From positions 62,001 through 126,000 of the forward strand of contig JAAVTG010000075.1 of the NCBI GenBank assembly GCA_011947345.1: a stretch of DNA of 64,000 nt. Direction: 5' to 3'. The notes beneath the pieces were generated by a model. That model had not been told where the DNA came from. It worked only from the letters and a program-made list of their open reading frames with translations, and made no database searches. Position 1 is the stretch's first letter. Every line of letters starts with the position of its first letter. Both the position numbers and the translations under genes were made by a program. The DNA is from Phytophthora quininea. Taxonomy: Eukaryota > Oomycota > Peronosporomycetes > Peronosporales > Peronosporaceae. This document shows, one piece after another, positions 35,672 to 46,022 of this stretch.

Positions 35672-36832
35672 GACAACAGAGCAAGTGTCAGGTCCGCGAG
35701 CTTTTGCCAAGTGAGCTGCAGGATACCAGCCGCAGCCAACACTTGGATCTGGGTCGCCCGTATCCGGTTAATAAAGTTTGGAATACTCACCAGTAGATGT
35801 TTTATTTGAGCGAGCCTTCATTATCCGGACGCCCGTTTTCTACCGTTTGCTCGAACGCTTTGCTCGAAAATATGGTTTCGACTAACCGCGCCAGCCGATG
35901 CTTGCCATGTTGGTGGCCACGAGACTCGAAGCGATGGCATCGTGAAAAGCCGCAATATAGCTTTGATGCGATTCAATCTGGCGCTGGTATCCGCTACGCG
36001 CAATGTAAGGCCGTACAATGTAACTCGTTCAAGACTGAAGCAGTCCATTGACGACCGCGGTCCACAGCACGTCTCAGTGGATTTTCCTTTCCCGCGAATA
36101 ATCAGGCAGCCGCCCGTGATCATCATCAGACCGCATGGAGTTTGCTGCCTGTCCGCCGCAGCTGGAACTCATTTGAAGCGATTCACGGGCAGTGCGTCGG
36201 TGGACAGCTCAGTTAGTGTCAGTTGGTTCCAGAGTGGGGCGATGGTATACGTTGCAGGCGTATACTGATTTTCGCTTCAACGTGTATCTTTGCCCAGGAA
36301 GACACACATCGAGTACAAGGCCGTGCTGTGTTCCGGAGAAGCTCGAGGGTGGGCTGCTGCTACAATTACAATTTCGTTGTTGGTTAGTTTGAGAAGATAT
36401 TGAGTCTTTGCGCAGTTGATGTCATCGCGAAATAGTTGGTTCTGTCGTTGAGTACAGTAGCCGTTTGAAAAGAGCAGTTGACCACTGCCAAACTTTGTGC
36501 GAATTGCTGCAATTATTCACCCAGTGCTATTGGGTTTTAATGTGAGTAAATTACGCGTGTTGGTGTTTGTCGCTTCAACTCTTATAAAGAAACAGGATTA
36601 CTTTATCATTGGAATTGCTGTTGTAGTGAGCTACTCCTGTTATTGCTTGGATGGGGCAGTGATCCAGCGTTTGGTTTATCGTGTCGGGAAGATCAATATC
36701 CGACCCGAAAAAAGTCTATCACTACCGACCGCAGCCGACTGCTGCCACCAGCACCAACGCCCCCAGCACTACCAACCTCACATCTGCCGTAATTATCTAC
36801 GCTGCCGCCCGCGGAAGCCGTCGAGGGCGTCG
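35672..36832. other. Intergenic, no recognised gene
   Basis: Contains the exchanger promoter (35672 onward) and unassigned sequence. Short frames on both strands (for example 35821-36126 minus, 35942-36268 plus, and 36497 plus with a hydrophobic start) have no domain. The last of these stays open in frame into the disrupted gene beginning at 36833. Confidence 0.4.
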
Positions 36833-36965
36833 ATGACCTCAATAAGTGGGTCCTGGTCTCCGCCAGAGCCGCCAGATTCACCAGCCTCCGAGGTCGACGG
36901 CATCAGCAACGAGGCTGACCGAATTTTGCACGGCGTGGAGCCTGACAAGGCCTTGTTGGAAGAGG

Positions 36966-37192
36966 TGTGACGGCGACGTCCGTTGCAGTCGACCTAGCGC
37001 CCGTCCTCAGTTGCGAGCGCCCGTCCGCGATCGCCACTATCGGTTGCACGCTTGAAAGATTCAAGTGCACAGTAGCTAGCGTAAGGCAGGAAGCACAACT
37101 TGCACTAACTCATTCAATCTCAGTCTCAAATTCGCCTCCTAGCACTCACTGCTAGACCAAGACTCAAGGCAAGCACAACTGAAGGCAAGACA
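36966..37192 (+). repeat. 5' LTR of the Gypsy element
   Basis: 227 bp, TG...CA ends. It would contain promoter and polyadenylation signals. Differs from the 3' LTR at position 9 (C versus T). Confidence 0.93.
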
Positions 37193-37282
37193 ATTTCGAA
37201 ATTAGCGCCGAAGGCTTTGCAACCCTTCGAGGCAACCACCGCACCGACTCGATTAAGTACGGTTCAAGTCGTCCAGGTGTAC

Positions 37283-38439
37283 ATGGACTCGAGCTCAAAG
37301 AAGACTGCTCGACAGCCTGAAGACGAATCTCCTAATCTTCGACCTGACCAAGCTCCACGCATGGATCCCTCGGACACGTCCCAGGTCCCCGGAGCCGAGG
37401 ATTATGCGGAGGCTGGGCAGGCCCATGCGGGAATGCCACCACCGCCAGGTATCGACCCGGCAATGCCGACTCCAACTGGAGCGACTCCCACGGGAGCGGA
37501 CTCTGCTTCGGCTGGCCAGATGCCAGATGGGCAACATGGCCCTGCACCGGCTGGCCCTGACACCGTCCAGACGCTCTCCAGCTTGGTGAGCATGTTCTCG
37601 CTGCAGCAGCAGGCCATTGCTGCTAGCCAGCAACAGATGCACAACTTTATGATGCAGCAAGCGCAATTTCAACAGCAAATGTATGACATGCAAGCGCGGG
37701 CCAACCGCCAGAAGCAAAAGGCCAATCCCCTAAGTTCCATGGGCGTGCTGAAGAGGACCTAGAGCTTTGGCTCTTTCACATCGAGGAGCATTTTGCTGCT
37801 TACTCAACTGAGATGACCACCAATGACTCACGTTTCGTCGACATGGTCGTCCCGTTTCTGGGTCTCGACGTGATGGCATGGTACAGGGAGTTCAAGCACG
37901 CGATGGGGAATAATCCTCGTACCTGGCCTCTGTTCAAGCAGAAAATCAGAGCTCGGTACCGTGACAATGATTACGAGTTCAAGCTGATCACCAAAATGCA
38001 TGATCTGCGGGTGACGGGGACGCAGCAGGAGTATAGCACGAAGTTCATGCAGCTGCTCTCCTTGCCCTCGATCGACATGCCCGAGATTGTGAAGCGCTGG
38101 CTGTACCAGCAAAATTTGCGAGCAGATACGAATTCCTATGTCTCTCAACACTGTCCACAGAGCCTGAGGGATACAATGGATCACGCTCAGCGCTTTGAGG
38201 ACTCGCGCGAAACTCCTCGCTCGAAAGCGGACCCTGCAGTCGGTATGACTAAGCAAAATCGACGGAGCAACCGCCCCCAGCAAGAGAAGGCAAATGCCGA
38301 CACAGGGACTCAAAATCCGCCGGACCCGTCAAAACCGATACCGAAGACTGGAGGTAACCCAACTGTGCCAACCTACTTCAAGTGTGGTGTTAAGGGGCAC
38401 AAGTCGCCCGAGTGTCCTGGCCAGGACCTCGGTGCGTAA
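37283..38439 (+). CDS. gag: Gypsy gag with degenerate zinc knuckle
   Basis: The first ATG is 37283 (M-D-S-S-S-K-K). A Pro/Gln-rich leader with a Q-rich helix (37580-37720) is followed, after a frame change in the C run 37727-37730 (one base short), by the retrotransposon gag capsid domain (W-L-F-H-I-E-E-H-F, W-P-L-F-K-Q-K-I). Near the C-terminus (38370-38415) lies a zinc knuckle of the C-x2-C-x4-H-x4-C form, but its first Cys is Tyr (Y-F-K-C-G-V-K-G-H-K-S-P-E-C), one base change from Cys. Stop 38439. Confidence 0.85.
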
Positions 38440-38454
38440 AAACTAGAAGACTCG

Positions 38455-41400
38455 GTGGGCTGGCGCCCCACCGAGAGAGACGCTACAGCTGTCGACCATG
38501 CAGCTGTACAGCGTCCAGCCACTGGCCGGCACCGATCCGTGGACTACGTGCACGAGGATGTTGTCATGACGAGCCAGAATCCTACCCGACATGGTCACCT
38601 CCAGCAGTCTGGTGTAATTCAAGACCAACCTGTTGATGCTTTTATTGATAGCGGCGCTTCTTTCAACGCCGTAAGCCCGCAATTTGCCGCACGTGCTGGA
38701 CTGGAAGTCCACGAGCACGAACGGAAAACAGACAGTTGTTCCTCGTCGAGTGACTGCCTTTTCGATTAAACTACCAAATTTCCCAATGTATACAACTGGA
38801 GCGTTTGTGATGGAAATTCCTGAATCTAACGATGCCATGCTAGGTATGCCTTGGCTGGAGGAGGTTAACCCCATCATCGACTGGGCGACCAGGTCTGCGT
38901 GTCCTAGGCCAAGTGTCCGGCCAGCGAATTGTGTCGGTGGAAAACGACACAGCAATCCACGAAAGTCTCCAGAACAGCTAGACGAAGCTCGACTGCATGA
39001 TTACATTGTTCATGACTACAATTCTGACATGGGATGCACACATTTGGTACGTTCCCGTGATGTCCAGAAACTATTGAAAGCCAAGGACAACGAGTTCTGC
39101 TTCATGATCAACCTAGTGCTAGACGACACCATCTCCCCAAAAGCTGCCGCTGCGTGGAAGTCACTAGAAGGGTCTCCGGTGTATCCCCTGCTGGTGGAAT
39201 TTCATGACGTCTTCCGATCGGAGCTACCGTCAGTACCGCCTGCACGTCAGGGAGCCATGGACGCAAGTATTGACGTCTCTGATGCGAATCCTGTCCATCG
39301 CAAGCAGTTTCCACTATCTAAAGATCAGCGTGAAGCCATTGTACAATGGACTCGCGAAATGCTGAAGGCAAAACTTATACGACCGTCCTCATCACCATAT
39401 TGCGCTCCGACCTTATGCGTCAGGAAATCGAGCGGCGAATGGCGGATAGTACATGACTATCGCGGTCTCAATGCGAAAATACGCGTTCCTGCGAATCCTA
39501 TTCCCCGCAAAGATGAGATTCTACGCGCAATGGGGCGAGGGCGCATGTTTTCCGCACTAGATTTGTTATGGGGCTTCTTCCAAGTGAAACTACGAGAAGA
39601 ATCTATACCGTACACGGCGTTTGCGACGCCTGACGGACTATTTGAATATCTGGTGACGCCGATGGGCATTTCGAGCAGCCCATCGTGCTTTAACCGGCTC
39701 GTCCAATCCATCTTCAAGGACTACGCCTCTTCCCGCCAAACCTACTTTGACGACCTCTTCGTCTTCACTTCGACTGACTCAGTCGAGGAGCACTTATCCG
39801 CGCTGCGTAAAGTGTTGGCTCGATGTGCTGAACAACAATTATTCGTGAAGCTCGAGAAATGCGTGTTTTGCGCCAAGGAAATACCATGTCTCGGTGACAT
39901 TATTGGGGTGAATGGAATACGCATGGATCTAGCTAAAGTGGTAACAATTCAAGAATGGCCGCTCCCAAAGACGAAGCGCGAGCTACAGGCGTTCATCGGA
40001 ACGTGTGTCTACGCCAGTCGGTGTTGCAGTGGCTTTGCTGACCGGGTTGCTGTCTTAACAGAGCTTGTTAAAGGCAAGCGTCCGAAAGACCCGATTACCT
40101 TCTCTCCCGAACAGAGAACTGCGTTTGATGACCTCAAGAAGAAGCTTTCATCGACGCCGACGCTCGCTCATGCTGGCTTCGAGAAGCCATTTTACGTTAG
40201 CGTCGATGCCTCCGATTTTGCTATCGGAGGGTATCTGTTTCAGTACGACGCAAATGGAGCCGAGAAAATAATTGCTTTTGGGGGACGTAAACTGTCGCGA
40301 GCGGAACTCGTCTATCCTACCCGGGAGAAGGAATTACTCGCTGCTCTGCATGCGATGAGAACCTGGAAAGTGTATCTGCTGGATAAGCCCTTCTATCTCA
40401 ACACCGATCACAGGACGATCGAGTCGCTACTTCAACAGCAAACATGCTCTCAAAGACTAGCACGATGGCTTAATGAGCTCGCATTGTTCCAGCCAATGTT
40501 CAAGTGGGTCGCCGGCGAAACAAACGTGATCGCAGACTCGATGTCAAGGCGCCCAGACTGGTCTGACGGCACCAGTCGGGCGATCAGCCTTTCCGAACTC
40601 CTCACCCAATTAATTTCCCAAGATGGTAACCTGGATGAGGAAAGCGTGTTCGCACAGCAGATTTCTCTCGATCGATATACTCGACCAGTGCCGACGAAAC
40701 TACGCGAAGGATCCAATTTTTGGTCCTATTCTGCGAGATCTGACCAACGATAACGACACGGGCTCGCATCGGCTTCGCCGCTTCACACTGGAGGACGGTG
40801 TTTTATTTTTTCAAGTGCGTCCAGACACACCTCGCCGAATATGCGTGCCGGATGTAGCCGAACTACGAAATTGTATTCTGTTCGAAGAACACGACGCACC
40901 CGCTCGTGGCCACCCGGGCTAGGCGAAGACGATTCTTTTCCTGTTCGACAAATACTACTGGCGCGGAATGGCTGAATCCGTCCAAAAGTACGTCTCATCA
41001 TGTGAACTATGCCAGCGGCACAAATACGTGCGCGGGAAGCCGGCTGGTCTCCTGCAACCACTGGAAATCCCAGCACAACGCTGGGCAGACATTAGCCTCG
41101 ACTTCATGACGCAGCTTCCACTTACGGTATCTGGGCATGATGCTGTCCTGGTCATCGTCGACCGCCTCACCAAACGGGGTCACTTCGTGGCAACTCGGAC
41201 TGATGCATCGACAGCGGACACTGCTACACTCTTTGCGATTTTTACCAACGTCTCCATGGATTGCCGCAGACTATAGTGTCCGATCGGGACACAAAGTTTA
41301 CATCCGCGCTGTGGAAGCATATTATGCAGCTACAAGGAACCCGATTGAACCTCAGCACTGCTTTTCGCCCTTCCGCTGACGGCCAGTCGGAAGTTGCGAT

Positions 41401-42178
41401 CAAGTTTGTCAACGAATATATTCGCCACTTCGTGGCTCCGCATCATGACGACTGGGATACCCTGCTGCCATTGTGCGAGTTCGCGTACAACTCCCGAGTT
41501 CACAGTACCATCGGCATGTCGCCATTCATGGCTGACCTTGGATACCAACCACGGGCTGCGTCGGATTGTGCAGTGCCAACTTCGCGGCCTACTCGCGCGT
41601 CGAAGTTCGTCACGCACCAACAAGCAATATTAGCTGAAGCCCAGGACGCGATGGCTGCTGCGCAAGCTCGCTGGCACATAGCCTACGATCGGAACCGGCC
41701 GCAACTCTCGTTTAAGATTGACGACCAGGTGCTTCTGAACACGCGGGACCTCGATCTCGCCCACCTTGGTACTGATGGCAAGCGAAAATTCGCGCCACGA
41801 TTTATTGGTCCGTACCGCATCGTCGCCATCACCGGACCCGACACGTACAAGCTCGCGTTACCGCCAGGTCTGCGTCTACACCCGGAGTATCATGTATCTC
41901 GACTCCGACTTTACCAGCACGACGATGACCCATCCAGAATTACGCGTTTGCGCGAGGTGTTGACGGCGGATGGAAGCGAAGGTCACTTGGTCCACTCGAT
42001 TGTAAAGCATCGTCGACACAAGGGCGTTCGTCAACTCAAAGTTCGATGGCTCGACACGTCCCTCGGTTCGTCATGGGAACCGCTCAGCAATCTGACCCAA
42101 GTCACTGAGCTCATTCGTCAATACATTGACACGCTTCCAGCTACACGCGCTACAGCCCTTCTAAGGGAGGAAGTGTGA
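38455..42178 (+). CDS. pol: Gypsy pol: protease, reverse transcriptase, RNase H, integrase, chromodomain (disrupted)
   Basis: Aspartic protease with D-S-G-A-S (about 38655); frame change near 38730. Reverse transcriptase 39300-39900 with the catalytic Y-F-D-D (about 39745). RNase H with V-S-V-D-A-S-D (about 40200) and T-D-H-R. Frame change near 40705. Integrase zinc-binding part with C-E-L-C (about 41005), interrupted by an in-frame TAG at 40920-40922. Integrase core with I-S-L-D-F (first Asp, about 41095); frame change near 41250; V-S-D-R-D (second Asp, about 41275) and G-Q-S-E (Glu, about 41385). The C-terminal chromodomain at 41990-42110 (V-R-W-L-D ... S-W-E-P) marks it as a chromovirus-like lineage. 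The terminal TGA (42176-42178) lies inside the 3' LTR. Confidence 0.9.
42163..42173 (+). other. Polypurine tract (plus-strand primer) of the Gypsy element
   Basis: AAGGGAGGAAG immediately precedes the 3' LTR, as required for plus-strand priming. It also encodes the last residues of pol. Confidence 0.85.
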
Positions 42179-42400
42179 CGGTGACGTCCGTTGCAGTCGA
42201 CCTAGCGCCCGTCCTCAGTTGCGAGCGCCCGTCCGCGATCGCCACTATCGGTTGCACGCTTGAAAGATTCAAGTGCACAGTAGCTAGCGTAAGGCAGGAA
42301 GCACAACTTGCACTAACTCATTCAATCTCAGTCTCAAATTCGCCTCCTAGCACTCACTGCTAGACCAAGACTCAAGGCAAGCACAACTGAAGGCAAGACA
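42174..42400 (+). repeat. 3' LTR of the Gypsy element
   Basis: 227 bp; single difference from the 5' LTR at 42182. Supplies the pol stop codon. Confidence 0.93.
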
Positions 42401-42816
42401 GAGGGCAACTACCTAATGGCTCCGCGGCAGACGTGTGAGACAGACCACTGTTTCGAGAAGGTATACTGCATCGATATGAAGACTACGTCAAGATGGTGGT
42501 GGTCGCTAAAATCTACCGAGAACACTTCCACCCCAAGCTTCGTACAAGCAAAATCATCCAGAAAATTGACCACAAATGGAGGGTTTTCTTGTGATCGACC
42601 GGCGAAGAGCTCATCCACTAACACCCGAGCCGAAAACCAACCTCGTCAACGTGTTGCTGGACGAGGTGCTGCGGAGGAAGAGGTCCCGCATCGCGCTGCG
42701 CTCGAGGGCCATCATCACACAAGAGTCTGCGACCGACTTCAACCTCGCTGCAGCGGGGTTGCGCAGCTGTGCACGCGCACAGAGGAGGACGTATGACTCC
42801 ATGATTCGTTGTCTTT

Positions 42817-42988
42817 AGGCTTTCAGCCTTTGGTTCAACATAAGAACCAAGTTCAGTCCTGTAACTAGGACGTGCAGAGTCAGTGTCCTTAAAACAAGGA
42901 CAACACTAATTAGCTGCAAAATTTGAACTGAATAGAATTGCTATCTGACCTTGCTGTAAATTCGCAGACTAACTATGTGGCATAGTTA
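42817..42988. repeat. Run of five short perfect hairpins
   Basis: Perfect inverted repeats in series: AGGCT/AGCCT (42817-42829), TTGGTTC/GAACCAA (42830-42850), GTCCT/AGGAC (42856-42871), TGTCCTT/AAGGACA (42884-42902), and TAACTATG/CATAGTTA (42970-42988). Stems are 5-8 bp with 3-7-nt loops. The run begins at the stop codon of the disrupted frame, so it would lie in its 3' UTR or in an unrelated insertion. Confidence 0.6.
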
Positions 42989-43829
42989 ATCTATGAGATA
43001 TGTATATGAGTGGTGGAAAGCCAAATAGCTACACTATTGCTACATGGCCCAAATTCTACACACGGTTATGACTTTCCTGTAACCACGTTACATCGTCAGC
43101 ATCAAGCTGTGGTTGTTGAAGCCGCTGGTCAATACGCCGGGCAGCAGGTCGACAATTAGCTGTTGCATCGCTAAGTTTGTATTTGATAAGCAAGCAAAAG
43201 GAACGATCATCTGCGAGACGATGAACTATTCTAAGCTTAAATTTGGAGAGCGGCCAGGAGCGACTTTCGGCGACTTTAGATGTTATCGCTGTTCGGATTG
43301 ACTACAAAGCAGCGCAGCTACAGGATTGGTGTCACAATGTATCGGCTATTCGGAGGTGTGTCTCACCACAAGTTGTAGGAACATCTACCGCAGAACTTCC
43401 CGGTGTGTCAACAGATCAACGAGGGCCAGCTTCGCAACTGGGTGAAGGGGCAAAATCCAACTTTCCTGCACCTGAGTTTTGATCTATCTTTTTAGGTGAT
43501 ATTCATAGTTTTCAGGTTGTGAGCATTTCTTCGTGTTCTGAAACACATATTCGGTTCCTTTCTGCACTACTGAGTGAAACTGCGTGGTTCTCTGTTGTGC
43601 GGTCCCAACAAACATTTTTACGGGCGCCAACAAAATGGGTTTGCTCACACTCCATTCAGTGACCAGCCGCACTGCTCTTGGCTAGGCTACCCTTCGCCGC
43701 CTCGGCTCCTCGTTGCACTCGGCGAAATCGATAGTACGTACTGCCTTACTATTCCGCCCTCACGCTTTCGGCTCTGGCAGGGGAGGAGGGGGGCTCCTTC
43801 TGCCACATCGTGACGCTGCGGGAACGGGC
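42989..43829. other. No recognised gene
   Basis: AT-richer sequence with only short frames on both strands; no domain or repeat boundary seen. Probably transposon-derived or intergenic. Confidence 0.4.
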
Positions 43830-43834
43830 TGTGT

Positions 43835-44794
43835 TTGGTTGATGTAGGCATTTTTGCTTTGTATGTTTGCACTAAAACGAGCCATCTTATTATCTTTGTT
43901 AAGGAGGAGTTTTCTAACTGGGTTGCTGAATACCTAGCTCGTAGCAAAGAAGAAAGCCTCTACCATCTTCTTCAGCGTCTTGTCCATCGCTGGAGTTTCG
44001 CGTTCCGGAAGCCCAATCGAACGGTCATGGCGTCGATAGATCTCGAGAGCGAGCAGAAAGATTTTGCCAGTTCAACGGGCGCGGCAATTCGGGCTGCCTA
44101 CTCTCAGTCTTGTAATTGGAATACAGATGAAACTGCTGTATATTATGACGAGGAACCGGGTACTGTGATTGCTGAATCTGGCAGCAAAAACCCGCTAGGG
44201 TGTTAGGAAGAAAGAGGTCGCAGCGGGCGAGTGTACTGCTTACCGTGTCGGCGAGCGGCAAGAAGATGAAGCCGTTGGTGATTTTTAAGGGGCAGCCTGG
44301 AGGTGTCGCGGAGAAGGAGCCGCACGACAATCGCGACGCTGTTGCCGTTCAAACGAGCGGGTGGATGGATGCACGTGTATGGTGAGAGCACGTCATTGAC
44401 CGGTGTGTGTGGGGGAGGGGGTTGTGAGCACCGAGTATCCTGAAGCCCTGGCCCTTTGTGTGGACAATTTAAAGAGTCACGTATCAAATGAATCGGTCCA
44501 GGGCTTCACGGACTGGAGGACAGAGGTGGCCCCACTTCCTAAAAATACGACAGGGGTCTTGCAGCCTCTAGACGTTGGGATAATGGGGCCGTTTAAGAAG
44601 AAGCTGCGGTCATTAGCGTTGGCGGCAGGGATTGAAGGTTTTCATGACTCTAGTCTACCTCTGCGAGAACGCTTGCTCGCCCTCATGCCTACGAGAAGCG
44701 CCAGATCCTTGTCAAGCGCGTTGCTGAGGCCTGGGACGCTGTCAGTGAGTGATGTATCGTGCGAGCGTGGGAGAAATCTGGACTTTAACCGCTA
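43835..44794 (+). pseudogene. Pogo/Tigger-like DDE transposase remnant
   Basis: Three successive plus-strand fragments in different frames match the DDE superfamily endonuclease of Pogo-like transposons: N-T-D-E-T-A-V-Y-Y-D (first catalytic Asp region, about 44120-44150), V-L-L-T-V-S-A-S-G-K-K with V-I-F-K-G (44235-44300), then D-N-L-K-S-H-V (second Asp region, about 44460) and L-P-K-N-T-T-G-V-L-Q-P-L-D-V-G (about 44540-44580). An HTH-like part may precede (43920-44000). Broken by shifts and stops; TIRs not found. Confidence 0.7.
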
Positions 44795-45674
44795 ACAAAG
44801 CCTCAACTAAACTAACTTAACTGTCACACTTCAGTCTAGCCTGCGCTGATTGGTCAAATATTGAGGTGTGTCATATTATTGTGTCATACGAGCCTACTAT
44901 ACACAAGAAAAACCTTACGCGTCAGATCAATGTGTCGTAATCTGTACCGCTTTGCCCCCATTTGGGAAGGTTATTGTGCACAACAGCGTTTACTGTGGGG
45001 TCTTTCTATGAGGGTGGCCAGTCCATTTCTTATTTCGTTGGCGTCCCGATTTGCATTGTTTTGATACACCATATGTATTTGGTTGGAGTCTTTTCACCTG
45101 CTCCATGATATCACGGGTCCGATCCCCGCGAGGCTAAAGCACTGGCCATTACGACTACTCCAACCATTGCACATAGTGCACACCTTCAACCAATCGGCTA
45201 CAGTAGTAGGTAGCAAAACGACCCCGGCAATAAGGGAACAGGATAAGACATGACGGAAGAACTGCGGAGATTGCGGGAGCAGATTGGTGACGCTTTCGAC
45301 AGCCATAAAACAAATGCTCAGCAGGTGCGATACACGCGTAGCTTGTAAACCTTGCGACATAACACCGAAATGGGGCAAAATGACGGCGTTACCGGCGTCC
45401 GTAGTTCGCTCCTGCGGCCCGCCGCCAACAACCGGCCACAACAGCATGAGTTGCGACGGTGAGACGGGAGGCCGAGAACAAATCGCGCTACTGCTTCTTT
45501 CAGAATGGAAACAAATAATTGGAGCGTGTCAACTTCCAAATGCAATCCGCTGGTGCACGAAGACAACGACACCGTTGTACTGACGCCCGCGACAGCAGGA
45601 CAAGCGTGGCTTCTCCATCGCTTCGTCATCTAGTATTGTGCTTCAAAGCGGAATCTTTTCAAGACGCATGTATT
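44795..45674. other. Non-coding stretch with possible SINE-like head on the minus strand
   Basis: No gene recognised. On the minus strand at 45166-45081 there is a tRNA-sized segment: a 9-bp inverted repeat (GGTTGGAGT/ACTCCAACC) encloses an A-box-like TGGCCAGTGCTTTAGC (45148-45133) and a B-box-like GGATCGGACCC (45125-45115). It does not fold as a full tRNA. Confidence 0.3.
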
Positions 45675-46022
45675 AGTGGTCGCCAACTCTGGCAGCAAGT
45701 CACTTTTTTCTTGTCGGAAAAACATAAGCGTCTCTGATTGGATGGAATTTTTTGTCGACCTGCAACAAAATCGTTGCAAGAGCCACAACTTTTTCAACAG
45801 CCTTCGGGTCCCAGCGACAGACAAGGAGAACTACTGGATGCGGCGCGAGCTTGCGCTTGCTGTACGTCGGGGACAAGGCGAGACTATGTGACGATCTGTC
45901 CTGTTGATACTGCTAAGGGGAGCGATGCGTTTCTTGGACCCTGCTCGTCAAAGTATTAGAGAAGGGGTGCTCATTGTGCGTTTTGTGCTCTGCTTTCCAC
46001 CCAGCGGGGCGTTGGTATCGCT

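Larger units (their letters stand above)
36966..42400 (+). mobile_element. Ty3/Gypsy LTR retrotransposon with chromodomain, recent insertion
   Basis: 5,435-bp element bounded by 227-bp direct LTRs (36966-37192 and 42174-42400) that start TGTGACGG and end GCAAGACA. They differ, by my reading, at one base only (C at 36974, T at 42182). The flanks give a 4-bp target duplication GAGG (36962-36965; 42401-42404), or 5 bp AGAGG if the terminal A is counted as target. Internal order is gag, protease, reverse transcriptase, RNase H, integrase, chromodomain, i.e. Ty3/Gypsy order. A purine tract precedes the 3' LTR. I could not match the primer-binding site after 37192 to a known tRNA 3' end. The near-identical LTRs mean very recent transposition, yet the coding frames carry several one-base shifts and one stop. 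Confidence 0.95.
36833..42818 (+). pseudogene. Reading frame of unknown function split by the Gypsy insertion
   Basis: The 5' part (36833-36965; M-T-S-I-S-G-S-W-S-P-P) and the 3' part (42405-42818) lie on either side of the retroelement. If the element and one target-site copy are left out, codon phase is kept exactly across the site: ...L-L-E-E, then G-N-Y-L-M-A-P. The 3' part then shifts frame twice (near 42475 and 42585) while remaining protein-like (V-A-K-I-Y-R-E-H-F-H-P-K-L; N-L-V-N-V-L-L-D-E-V-L; R-S-R-A-I-I-T-Q-E-S). No family recognised; about 180 residues. In the present state translation stops three codons after entering the LTR (TGA 36968-36970). Whether it was functional before the insertion cannot be told here. 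Confidence 0.55.

Noticed and set aside
36966..37155. Small conserved gene duplicated at 36967 and 42175
   Set aside because: The identical 62-codon frames are simply the two LTR copies.
45081..45166. Functional tRNA gene
   Set aside because: The ends pair and the size fits, but no proper T-arm or anticodon arm can be placed on either strand.
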